A stretch of 64,000 nt of DNA. Origin: Pleurocapsa sp. PCC 7319. Its GTDB lineage: Bacteria; Cyanobacteriota; Cyanobacteriia; Cyanobacteriales; Xenococcaceae. A program made the position numbers and the translations under genes. The stretch covers positions 3,631,322 to 3,695,321 of the forward strand of contig NZ_KB235922.1 of the NCBI RefSeq assembly GCF_000332195.1, given 5' to 3'. Positions 50,725 to 59,446 of this stretch are shown here, piece after piece. Below the pieces are notes generated by a model. It did not search any database. It worked only from the letters and a program-made list of their open reading frames with translations, and had not been told where the DNA came from. Each line of letters starts with the position of its first letter. Positions within the stretch are counted from its first letter, which is position 1.

Positions 50725-52280
50725 ACTTCTAGACAGGCATTATTTACCTGGTTAGAGTTTTTACTAGAGTTGCCTAAAGGAAGAAAGATAGTTAATTCTT
50801 TGCCCTGCTCTTGTCTTTGTCTAACGATAAGTTTGCCTCCTAAAGCCTGGAAAATATTTTTGGTTACGTCTAAATTAAGACTGAGACATCCTGTTGCTGG
50901 TTGAAAAGTGAGTAATTGACCTAAGGATTTCAAAGGATTATCAAAATTACTAGCTTGAGAAAGAACTTGTAATTTCAGCTGGTTTCCTGCCGTAGAAACT
51001 TTGACGTTGATGTGTCCCCCAGTAGTTAAACTACGGGTACAACTTTCCATTAATCCAGTTAAAACAGTATCCAACATAGCAGGATCGCTAACTACCTGGG
51101 GTAACTTTTGAGGCAAGGTAAAATCCAACTCCACATTGCGTCTTCGTGCCTTTTCTTGCCATCGAGGAATACTCTGCCGAAAAGCTCGATCCAAAGAAAA
51201 AGGAACTAACTCTACTGGCTTAGCAGTGGGGGCAGTAGACTCCAATTCAGCAGCTCGAAAAATTAATTCCATGCGCTCTATTTGTTCAGTACACTCGCGG
51301 TCTATAGTTTGTAAACGCTTCACGACGTTAGGTTTAAAATCCTGTTGACGCTTGAGTAGGAGCTTGGTGAGAGTACGAATAGTTGTTAAAGGTGTCCTTA
51401 CCTCATGGGTAAGTGCTTGTAATAACTCCATTTCTAGATGACTGGTAGCTCGTTGAGGCGTAAAACCTTTTGGGAAATCCGCTTTATCTGCTTCTGAATT
51501 AGCAGCAACGGTTTCTACCTTACGAGTTGGAGCAACAGCCATAGAAGTTAAATCAGGTAAATTTTGCAATAAATAGCGACTAAAGCTAGTGACTAAGCGA
51601 TAATCGGGATTTTGTGGTGCAAATTGCTCTACTAAGTTATCTAGCTGTTCTAAATGATGATAGTTGGCGATCACCAGACGCGATCGCAAAGTTGCCCATA
51701 CTTCACCAATAACTTGCGGATCGAAGGAAAAATGAAATTTAGCACTACCTTGGCGATCCTGTCCTAAAACCATGACTAAGCCAAAGTTGGCAGTTAAAAC
51801 TAGACAAAATTGTTCTTCAGCAATTGGATCTTGAGGAATTAAAGGTAATCTAATGACTGGAGCAACCTTTTTACTTGCTTGACTTGATGCCATTGAGTAA
51901 CGACAGGGCATCAGTGCATTGACATTAAATGCGTCACTAGTAAATACTGCACTTTGGAAACAGGAAATTAAATCAGAATTGCTTAATAATGGAACAGGAG
52001 CAGAAAAAATAAGTCCCTGTTTTTCTGAAGAAATAGTTGTTTGATTTTGCTCAATTTCTGATAAAAGTAGTTTTTCTACTGACGCGATCGCACCACACCA
52101 TTCTCTCTGCGCCTTAAGCTCTGCAAGACGATTTTTTTCACTATGACATTTAGATTCTGAATTAGTTTTAGTTACCTGTTGGACTGATAAATTAACTTCA
52201 GGCTTATTAGAATCCAGCTCAGCTTGTAACTCTCGGTTCAGAACATCACTTAAATTTTGCAGTAACCAGTTTGGCACCAC
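50721..52280 (-). CDS. Histidine-kinase-like protein with intact H box but degenerate ATP-binding domain
   Basis: 519 residues. A segment of the sensory part (FCLVLTANFGLVMVLGQDRQ) resembles the corresponding part of the opposing gene's product. The H box LLQALTHEVRTPLTTIRTL keeps His292. In the catalytic domain the N box position reads LTGLMESCTRSL without the Asn, the G1 position reads LSQASNFDN instead of DxGxG, and the G2 position is ATGCLSLNL. ATP binding is therefore unlikely. It looks like a phospho-acceptor that needs another protein's catalytic domain. Confidence 0.85.
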   Translation of the reverse strand: MVPNWLLQNLSDVLNRELQAELDSNKPEVNLSVQQVTKTNSESKCHSEKNRLAELKAQREWCGAIASVEKLLLSEIEQNQTTISSEKQGLIFSAPVPLLSNSDLISCFQSAVFTSDAFNVNALMPCRYSMASSQASKKVAPVIRLPLIPQDPIAEEQFCLVLTANFGLVMVLGQDRQGSAKFHFSFDPQVIGEVWATLRSRLVIANYHHLEQLDNLVEQFAPQNPDYRLVTSFSRYLLQNLPDLTSMAVAPTRKVETVAANSEADKADFPKGFTPQRATSHLEMELLQALTHEVRTPLTTIRTLTKLLLKRQQDFKPNVVKRLQTIDRECTEQIERMELIFRAAELESTAPTAKPVELVPFSLDRAFRQSIPRWQEKARRRNVELDFTLPQKLPQVVSDPAMLDTVLTGLMESCTRSLTTGGHINVKVSTAGNQLKLQVLSQASNFDNPLKSLGQLLTFQPATGCLSLNLDVTKNIFQALGGKLIVRQRQEQGKELTIFLPLGNSSKNSNQVNNACLEV

Positions 52281-52435
52281 TGGTTTGACCTCCTGTAACT
52301 TCTCATATTAAAAGTAATACTTAAATCAAACTTATCAAAAGTAATACTTGTTAATTTGTATTGATAATAGCTGTTTTTATCGTCTCATACCAAGACGTAA
52401 AACCGAACTTAGAAATTCGCAATCGCCGATTGATT

Positions 52436-52550
52436 TATAGCATTACGTATTTAGGTTAGGACACTTTTTGAAACTAATACTTGCTACTTGCTACTTGCTA
52501 CTTACGAACCAGTAACTTTACTTGTCCTAACATAACTTGGTACGGCTATA
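52436..52550. mobile_element. MITE-like element with TATAG ends and three TACTTGC heptamers
   Basis: Second copy of the element at 27786-27913, identical over most of its length. It has two fewer heptamer units and one extra T in a T-run. Inverted ends TATAGCATTACG and TATAGCCGTACC (reverse strand). It fills much of the gap between the kinase-like gene and the channel gene. Confidence 0.85.
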
Positions 52551-52581
52551 AGTAGGATTAAGCTCGATGTGAGTTGTATTG

Positions 52582-53604
52582 TTAATTAGGCAACTGAGAT
52601 AAATCGATCGCTTCTTGTTTTGCTTGTAGGTAAAGAAACATTGCCCAAGAATCAATTGCTTCTTTACTAGGATCAATTGAACCAAGTTCAATCTGAGCTG
52701 TTTGTAGACAATGTTTTAATAATTTAGCATCTACTTCGATCTGCTGATATTTAGCTTGTTGCTCTAGCTTGTTGGCAGATAAACCATTCAACTCAGCCTC
52801 ATTTAATTTTAGTTCTTGCTTCTGATATTTTTGGTCTTCTGGCTCTATTCCTTCTCGCAATTTCTCTGCAAAACCTGAGGCCACAATCCCTGCTGGAAGT
52901 ACAAAGACTCCAATACCAAAAAAAGCCAAACTTGCTCCCAACAATTTACCGATTATAGTCACGGGATAAATATCCCCGTAGCCAACAGTAGTTAAGGTTA
53001 CTACTCCCCACCACATCGAAGCAGGAATACTCGAAAAAGCATCTGGTTGGGCATCGTGTTCAGCAAAAAACATCAAACTAGAAGCAATAATTAAGAGAAA
53101 AGAAATGATCGAGAAAGTAATGAGTAATTCTTCTTGTTTGCTAATCACTACTCTAACTAAGGAACGTACCGACTTGGAATGTCTGCCAATTTTGAGTATT
53201 CTAGCCAACCGTAGTAATCTCAGAGTTTTCAAAAACGCTAGGTTGTGAAACACTAACAACAGATAAAAAGGGAAGGTGGAGATAAAGTCAATCAGTGCCA
53301 TAGGAGTCAGAGCATAGCGGATTCTACCCCACCATGGATGACGAAAACGATGTTCTACCGTACATAACCATAAGCGCAACCCATATTCTAGAGTAAAAAT
53401 TATCGTTGAAAATATAGCTACACTTTTAAAGACCCAGTAATATTGCTGATTTAACTGTTGTGATGTCTCTAAAATAAATGAACTGATGTCGAGAAAAATT
53501 AAAACAGATAATAAAATCTGGTCTAGTTTACCAAACCAGTTACTGTAGTTTTTGTTTTCTAAAATATGGTAAAGTTTACGTCGAAATCCCTTTCTTTTCA
53601 TCAC
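52582..53604 (-). CDS. Voltage-gated potassium channel (Kv-type)
   Basis: 340 residues with six membrane helices. The S4-like helix carries regularly spaced Arg (LRLLRLARILKIGRHSKSV). The pore shows MWWGVVTLTTVGYGDIYPV with the K+ selectivity filter TVGYGD. A cytoplasmic helical tail of ~100 residues (LRQ..EQQAKYQQIEVDAKLL) follows S6. Likely contributes to membrane potential control. Monocistronic. Confidence 0.92.
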   Translation of the reverse strand: MMKRKGFRRKLYHILENKNYSNWFGKLDQILLSVLIFLDISSFILETSQQLNQQYYWVFKSVAIFSTIIFTLEYGLRLWLCTVEHRFRHPWWGRIRYALTPMALIDFISTFPFYLLLVFHNLAFLKTLRLLRLARILKIGRHSKSVRSLVRVVISKQEELLITFSIISFLLIIASSLMFFAEHDAQPDAFSSIPASMWWGVVTLTTVGYGDIYPVTIIGKLLGASLAFFGIGVFVLPAGIVASGFAEKLREGIEPEDQKYQKQELKLNEAELNGLSANKLEQQAKYQQIEVDAKLLKHCLQTAQIELGSIDPSKEAIDSWAMFLYLQAKQEAIDLSQLPN

Positions 53605-53718
53605 TCCAGAGCTGCTCCTATTTTATAACCTAGCAGGTATACAAAGATATTTATCAGAGAGACTATTAAGTAGCTAAAACATTGCACCGTACTTGAATTT
53701 GATCAATTAAATAAATTT

Positions 53719-55047
53719 ATGTTGGTAGTTTTTAAGCGTAAATTATCGAAAAATATTCATAAATTCAAATATCAAAATTTTGCCAAAATTCTCATAATTT
53801 GTGGTCTATTATGTCTCTTATTACTCAGTGGATGTAGCGGCAAGAAGCAAATTGCTCAACAAGAAGTAACTAAGATAACTTTTTGGCATGGTATCAATCC
53901 CCCCGAAAATCGTGATATTTTTCAAGCATTAGTTTCCAAGTTTAACCAAGAAAATCCTGATATTAAAGTAGAGGCGTTATACATCGGTCAACCTGATGCT
54001 CAACTGCCGAAGATATTTGCTTCTGTAGTTAGTGGTCAACCACCAGATATTCTTTGGTTTGTGGCTCAGATTACAGGAAAACTAGATCAGCTTGGGGCAT
54101 TACTCCCTTTAGAAAATTGGTTAAATAATTCAAGGATTAAATCGGAAATTAATCCCGCAATGTTTGACTCTATGGAGTTAAACAAACATATTTTATCCGT
54201 TCCTTTTGCTACCAACAATGCTGCGGTATTTTATCGCCCCAGCTTATTTGACCAAGCAGGAATCAATAATACTCCTCGTAATTGGTCAGAATTACGTGCT
54301 ACTGCCAAACAACTAACTCAGGATACTAATAACGACGATCGCTTGGATCAACATGGAATTTTTCTGTCTCTAGGTAAAAGTGAATGGACAGTATTTACCT
54401 GGCTACCTTTTATTTACAGTGCTGGTGGAGATTTATTACAGGGAGAGCGACCTAATTTGGTTAACCCAGGAGCGATCGCCGCTTTACAACTAGGAGCCGA
54501 TTTAGTCAAAGATGGAGTAGCGATCTTATCCCCTCCAGAAAGAGGTTACGAAATTGATAATTTTGTAGCGGGCAAAGCAGCTATGCAGATTACAGGACCT
54601 TGGACCTTGGCTCAATTAAAAGCAACGGATATCGATTATGATGTTTTTCCCATTCCTGTTGCCGAAAAACCAGCTGCGGTAATTGGTGGCGAAAATCTGT
54701 TTGTGTTTAAAACTAACCCTAAAAGAGAACAAGCTAGTTTACGATTCTTAGAATATGTCCTTAGTGAAGAATTCCAAACTACTTGGGCATTAAAGACGGG
54801 GTATTTACCAGTTAATCTTAAATCTCAACAAAGCAAGGAGTATCAAAAATTTGTGGCTGAAAACCCAGTGGTAAAAGTCTTTTTAGAGCAAATGAAATGG
54901 GCGCGATCGCGTCCGATTATTCCCCAATACACAAGATTATCAGAAAACTTAGGTCGTGCCATTGAAGCCAGTTTATTAGGTAAGCAAAGTCCCGAAGAAG
55001 CGTTAAAGCGATCGCAGCAACGTTTAGAATTAGTCTTTGGACAATAA
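53719..55047 (+). CDS. Sugar-type ABC transporter substrate-binding lipoprotein
   Basis: 442 residues of the family 1 extracellular binding proteins. The lipobox is LLLLSGCSGKK after a hydrophobic signal (ILIICGLLCL). The body shows ITFWHGINPPENRDIFQALV, VVSGQPPDILWFVAQI, VPFATNNAAVFYRPSLFDQA and AAMQITGPWTLAQLK, typical of oligosaccharide or glycerol-phosphate binders. No permease or ATPase gene is adjacent, so the partner genes lie elsewhere or are shared. Confidence 0.9.
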   Translation: MLVVFKRKLSKNIHKFKYQNFAKILIICGLLCLLLLSGCSGKKQIAQQEVTKITFWHGINPPENRDIFQALVSKFNQENPDIKVEALYIGQPDAQLPKIFASVVSGQPPDILWFVAQITGKLDQLGALLPLENWLNNSRIKSEINPAMFDSMELNKHILSVPFATNNAAVFYRPSLFDQAGINNTPRNWSELRATAKQLTQDTNNDDRLDQHGIFLSLGKSEWTVFTWLPFIYSAGGDLLQGERPNLVNPGAIAALQLGADLVKDGVAILSPPERGYEIDNFVAGKAAMQITGPWTLAQLKATDIDYDVFPIPVAEKPAAVIGGENLFVFKTNPKREQASLRFLEYVLSEEFQTTWALKTGYLPVNLKSQQSKEYQKFVAENPVVKVFLEQMKWARSRPIIPQYTRLSENLGRAIEASLLGKQSPEEALKRSQQRLELVFGQ

Positions 55048-55073
55048 GTTCAATACATTTAATTAGTCATGGT

Positions 55074-55871
55074 TTAGCGAACATCCCAGGATATATTAGA
55101 TAGTAATGAACATTTTTTGCATCTGAAATCGAATATTCCGTGAATATTTTTTGCTAACAGCCATTCTCCCTGACAGGAAGGACAAACTCTTGTCTGTTCA
55201 GACTTTATGCTTCTGCTTTCACCTTGATATAGATAATAGTAAGTAGACTTTTGCGTTATCTCATAAATTTTACGACATATCTCAATACCCTGTTTAGTCA
55301 GCGCAGAATCAAGTTTAAACATTTGGTTCATAGCAAATTGTTCACCTACTTTGCAATTCATCTGCAACTGATCGCATGATTGATAATCGCTTTGCCAACA
55401 AATAATATCGTAGTATTCCTCATCGTATGTTTTGGGTATTCGATAAAGAGGAATAGTGCCAAAGCAATCAAAGCACCGTAGGGGAGAATCTAGCGATATA
55501 TAAGACGTATATAAAATATAGCCATTGATTGCATCACATTTACATAATGATGCAGCGTCGGTATCTTTGCCCAATTTATTAATTATGGGTTGCTCTAATC
55601 CAATATTATTACGTAGTTTTTCAATACTTTGATTAACATATCTGTTATTGTGTTTGTCTTGTAAAGAATCGGTATCTGGCAATTTAACATGAGTCACATA
55701 TTCCTCGCTTTGTCTGAAAATTACAAATTCTCGACCTAAAATTTGCCCATTCATTCTGTAAGCACCTAACAACGAGTGAATAAGATCTAGCTGTTTATCC
55801 TTATTTTGATCGCTGTTAATTTTAAACCTAACCTCTACAACATCCATTTCTAATCCATGTATGCTATTCAA
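55074..55871 (-). CDS. DUF2310-like zinc-ribbon protein
   Basis: 265 residues ending in a four-cysteine ribbon (CPSCQGEWLL then RCKKCSLL). A second Cys pair lies in SPLRCFDCFGTIPLYRIP and a Cys-x-Cys in ASLCKCDAINGY. This fits the predicted nucleic-acid-binding DUF2310 family, which is uncharacterised. Cytosolic. It converges with the upstream binding-protein gene and diverges from pyrF. Confidence 0.7.
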   Translation of the reverse strand: MNSIHGLEMDVVEVRFKINSDQNKDKQLDLIHSLLGAYRMNGQILGREFVIFRQSEEYVTHVKLPDTDSLQDKHNNRYVNQSIEKLRNNIGLEQPIINKLGKDTDAASLCKCDAINGYILYTSYISLDSPLRCFDCFGTIPLYRIPKTYDEEYYDIICWQSDYQSCDQLQMNCKVGEQFAMNQMFKLDSALTKQGIEICRKIYEITQKSTYYYLYQGESRSIKSEQTRVCPSCQGEWLLAKNIHGIFDFRCKKCSLLSNISWDVR

Positions 55872-55945
55872 GTGTTCTAACTATTTTATTGCACTCAAAT
55901 CCTCTTAATGTAACAGTTGAAACACTCTTGTATTAAAAGTTGTCC

Positions 55946-56854
55946 ATGAAAAAATTATTTATTGATCGCCTAATCAAGCAAATTAAACTTAAAAATACTT
56001 CTTGTATTGTCGGATTAGATCCTGCTTTGGAGAGAATGCCAGATAGCTGGAAACAAAAACAGGGGATTAGTCAAGAAAGCTCTATAGTTGATTGTGCAGA
56101 GGCAATTTACCAATATAATCTGATGGTTTTAGACGCGATCGCCGATCTCGTTCCCGCCGTAAAACCCCAGTCTGCCTATTATGAATTATTTGGTTCAGCA
56201 GGATTTGTTGCCCTAGAAAAAACGATTATGGCAGCTCGCGATCGCGGTTTACTAGTTATCTTAGATGTCAAACGGGGAGACATTGCATCTACCGCCACGG
56301 CTTACGCTAGAAGCTATCTATCTTCTGAGCGACCCCGTCCCTATGAAGCTGATGCGATTACTATCGTTCCCTATTTAGGTGAAGACTGTCTCGAACCCTT
56401 TTTTAAAGAAGCCAATAAATGGGGCAAGGGTGTTTTTGTCTGTGTTAAAACTTCTAACCCTGGGGCGGCAATCGTCCAAGAGCAAAAAATAGATAACCGT
56501 TATTTATACGAAATTATTGCTGATTTAATTAAACCCGCTTCAGATCAGAGTATTGGCAAATCTGGCTATAGCGGTATCGGTGCAGTAGTGGGTGCAACGT
56601 ACCCCGAAGCTGCCTATCGATTACGTCAACAACTACCAAACAGTTTGTTCCTAGTCCCAGGTGTAGGCGCACAAGGAGGCGGAAACGAGGGGATAAAAGC
56701 CTGTTTTAATTCTGATGGTCTGGGGGCAGTGGTAAGTAGCTCCAGAGCGATTATGTATCCTCATCAATACGGTAGCGCGGATTCCAATCAAGAAACAATT
56801 AGACAGGCTGCTTTGGATCTTATTGCTCAAGTTCAAGAAATACTGAATAATTAA
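55946..56854 (+). CDS. pyrF: Orotidine-5'-phosphate decarboxylase
   Basis: Final step of UMP synthesis. The catalytic Asp/Lys cluster is in LVILDVKRGDIASTATAYAR, and the type 2 PyrF features VGLDPALERMPDSW, VKTSNPGA and LVPGVGAQGG are present. About 300 residues, typical of the longer cyanobacterial/mycobacterial form. I take the ATG at 55946 rather than the TTG two codons upstream; no clear ribosome site helps decide. Confidence 0.93.
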   Translation: MKKLFIDRLIKQIKLKNTSCIVGLDPALERMPDSWKQKQGISQESSIVDCAEAIYQYNLMVLDAIADLVPAVKPQSAYYELFGSAGFVALEKTIMAARDRGLLVILDVKRGDIASTATAYARSYLSSERPRPYEADAITIVPYLGEDCLEPFFKEANKWGKGVFVCVKTSNPGAAIVQEQKIDNRYLYEIIADLIKPASDQSIGKSGYSGIGAVVGATYPEAAYRLRQQLPNSLFLVPGVGAQGGGNEGIKACFNSDGLGAVVSSSRAIMYPHQYGSADSNQETIRQAALDLIAQVQEILNN

Positions 56855-56910
56855 CTTTCTATAGCCTTTCTCAAACTAGTTGAGGTACAAAACTGTCGAA
56901 CCCGCAGAGC

Positions 56911-56945
56911 GAACTCCGAACTCCGAACTCCGAATTACGAACTCA
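56911..56945. repeat. GAACTCC heptamer tract
   Basis: Three GAACTCC units and related decayed ones (GAATTAC, GAACTCA). Similar short tracts lie at about 4650-4680 and 29281-29306. Confidence 0.8.
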
Positions 56946-57069
56946 CGTTGTTTACTTACTCCTTTTGCGTTGATAATTAAACTAAGTAACAATACTCGGT
57001 TTGTTCAAAACAACAATCATAAATTGCGATCGCCCCCAAGGCGTTCATTGCGAGAGGAGAATTAATTAA

Positions 57070-58131
57070 ATGGTAGATAGTAAAACGGTTTTAGAAGCTT
57101 TGCGCCCCGTACAAGACCCTGAACTGCAAAAAAGTCTTGTCGAGTTAAATATGATTCGTAATGTAGTAGTAGACGGAGGCAAAGTAAGCTTTACCTTAGT
57201 TCTAACTACTCCTGCTTGTCCTCTGAGAGAGTTTATCGTCGAAGACTGTGAAACTGCGGTTAAAAAGTTGCCTGGAGTAGAAAAGGTAGAAGTAGAAGTA
57301 ACCGCCGAAACTCCTCAGCAGAAGTCTCTGCCCGACCGCACTTCTGTTCCAGGAATTAAAAATATCATTGCCATCTCTAGCGGCAAAGGTGGGGTAGGAA
57401 AAAGCTCTGTAGCGGTTAATGTCGCTGTTGCCCTAGCTGCAAGAGGCTCTAAAGTTGGCTTGTTAGATGCGGATATTTATGGTCCTAATGCCCCTAATAT
57501 GTTTGGTTTATCTGATGCTAAAATCGCTGTCAAACAAGGTAGTAGTGGCGAAATACTCGAACCAGCATTCAATCATGGGGTTAAGCTAGTTTCCATGGCA
57601 TTTTTGATTGACCCCGATCAACCCGTAATCTGGCGTGGTCCCATGCTCAACGGAATTATTCGTCAGTTTCTCTATCAGGTAGAATGGGGCGAATTGGATT
57701 ACTTGATTGTGGATATGCCTCCTGGTACTGGAGATGCTCAGTTAACTATGGCTCAGGCTGTACCAATGGCGGGAGCAGTGATTGTGACCACCCCCCAGAC
57801 TGTATCTCTAATTGATGCTCGGCGTGGGTTAAAAATGTTTCAGCAGTTAGGGGTAAATCTACTGGGTATTGTCGAAAATATGAGCTATTTTATTCCCCCT
57901 GATATGCCTGAAAAGAGCTACGATCTTTTTGGTTCAGGTGGTGGAGAAAGAACTGCCCAAGAATTAAATATTCCTTTACTTGGTTGTGTCCCTTTAGAAA
58001 TTGCTTTAAGAGAAGGAGGAGACTCTGGTACTCCTATTGTTATTGCCGAACCAGAGTCAGCCTCTGCTAAAGCCCTTATGGCGATCGCCGAACAAATTGC
58101 GGCTAAAGTTTCCATCGCTGCCTTTGCTTAA
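57070..58131 (+). CDS. Mrp/NBP35-type Fe-S cluster carrier ATPase
   Basis: 353 residues. An N-terminal MIP18/DUF59 domain (ALRPVQDPELQKSLVELNMI) is followed by a deviant Walker A P-loop (ISSGKGGVGKSSVAVNVA), the DADIYGPNAPNMFG switch, VDMPPGTGDAQLT and a later IVENMSYF. Mrp proteins carry or insert Fe-S clusters; the usual CxxC of NBP35 appears degenerate in this family branch. Preceded by GAGAGGAG a few bases before the ATG. Confidence 0.93.
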   Translation: MVDSKTVLEALRPVQDPELQKSLVELNMIRNVVVDGGKVSFTLVLTTPACPLREFIVEDCETAVKKLPGVEKVEVEVTAETPQQKSLPDRTSVPGIKNIIAISSGKGGVGKSSVAVNVAVALAARGSKVGLLDADIYGPNAPNMFGLSDAKIAVKQGSSGEILEPAFNHGVKLVSMAFLIDPDQPVIWRGPMLNGIIRQFLYQVEWGELDYLIVDMPPGTGDAQLTMAQAVPMAGAVIVTTPQTVSLIDARRGLKMFQQLGVNLLGIVENMSYFIPPDMPEKSYDLFGSGGGERTAQELNIPLLGCVPLEIALREGGDSGTPIVIAEPESASAKALMAIAEQIAAKVSIAAFA

Positions 58132-58194
58132 TAAAGCTGTAATCTGTAAGCTATAGACTCTAAGCTCTAAGCTTTTTGTTGCCAGTAACAATTT

Positions 58195-59061
58195 ATGGAT
58201 AGCGATCGCCAATTTATTCCCCAATTAACTGAGGATGGTTCATATACTTTTTATTCGGCTGAGTTTCAAGAAGCTTTTCACTCTTCTTTTGGAGCCAAAC
58301 AAGAAGCTGAAGTAAGGTATATTGAACCGTGTTTAATCAAGCAATTAGCCACAAAACAACCAAAAATCCGAATTTTGGACATTTGTTATGGCTTAGGTTA
58401 TAACACTGCTGCCGCGTTGGAGGCAATTTGGTCAATTAATCCTCAATGCCGAGTAGAGTTAACTGCCTTAGAAATCAATTTGGAAGTTCCTAGTCAGGCT
58501 ATAGCAAATCATTTATTAGACCAATGGAGTTCCCCAGTGCCTCAATTATTGGCCGAATTAGCTAATGAATCTATAGTTCAAGCAGAATATCTCAATGGGA
58601 AATTGCTATTAGGTGATGCTAGACAGACAATTCAGCAAGTAATTCAAACAGATTGGCAAGCTGACGCTATATTTCTCGATCCCTTTTCTCCCCCCAAATG
58701 TCCTCAACTATGGACAGTCGAGTTTATCAATTTAGTTGCACAATGTCTTCATCCTAGTGGTAGATTAGCTACCTATTCTTGTTCGGCAGCAGTTCGCACT
58801 GCCCTATCAACAGCAGGATTGAATTTAAGTTCAATTATGGGTGCAGGGCGTAAGTCCCCGGGAACAATTGGCAGTTTTGAGTATAAGAATTTACCACAGT
58901 TACCTTTAAAAGAACAGGAACATTTAAGAACCCGTGCGGCAATTCCTTATCGAGATCCTAATCTACAAACTCAACCAGAAAAAATCAAGATTACAAGACA
59001 ACAAGAACAGCAAAATAGTAATCTTGAAACTACTTCTCAGTGGAGAAAACGTTGGCTTTAG
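58195..59061 (+). CDS. MnmD/MnmC2-like tRNA wobble-uridine methyltransferase
   Basis: 288 residues. RILDICYGLGYNTAAALEAI is the SAM motif, and DAIFLDPFSPPKCPQLWTVE is the DPFSP signature of the MnmC methyltransferase domain (DUF752). LATYSCSAAVRTALSTAGL completes the core. It lacks the FAD oxidase half of bifunctional MnmC, so it is the stand-alone MnmD form. It starts 63 bases after mrp, with heptamers between, and may be co-transcribed. Confidence 0.85.
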   Translation: MDSDRQFIPQLTEDGSYTFYSAEFQEAFHSSFGAKQEAEVRYIEPCLIKQLATKQPKIRILDICYGLGYNTAAALEAIWSINPQCRVELTALEINLEVPSQAIANHLLDQWSSPVPQLLAELANESIVQAEYLNGKLLLGDARQTIQQVIQTDWQADAIFLDPFSPPKCPQLWTVEFINLVAQCLHPSGRLATYSCSAAVRTALSTAGLNLSSIMGAGRKSPGTIGSFEYKNLPQLPLKEQEHLRTRAAIPYRDPNLQTQPEKIKITRQQEQQNSNLETTSQWRKRWL

Positions 59062-59446
59062 TTGACTATTTAACGTACCGTTAACCGTAAATTCAACTAG
59101 ACATAGTTTTCGTCAGCTTACCTGAAAGAAATGGAGCACCATAGACTCAGTATTATGCCCGATCTCAAACAAAAAATTAAAATTCATAATAGTACTAATG
59201 ACAATTAAAATATAAGACTTTAGTAGTAATTTTGTTATCTAGTCCAGAGATCCGAGCTAGGCTTAAAGGTGAAATAAATCATTTATTATTTTACTATGGA
59301 TATGCTAGACGTGAATTAGACTCAAAAAGCTCGCAGTTTCCCAGAAATTATCAAACATTGTTACTCCGTTTCTAAAACCTTGAGCTATGAGACCAGTTTG
59401 AATTCACATTAACGCTATATATAAATGTTCAATAATAAGGAAGATA
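59062..59446. other. 385-bp spacer with no recognised feature
   Basis: AT-rich sequence between the MnmD-like gene and the response regulator gene. No frame, hairpin terminator or repeat that I can support. Confidence 0.4.
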
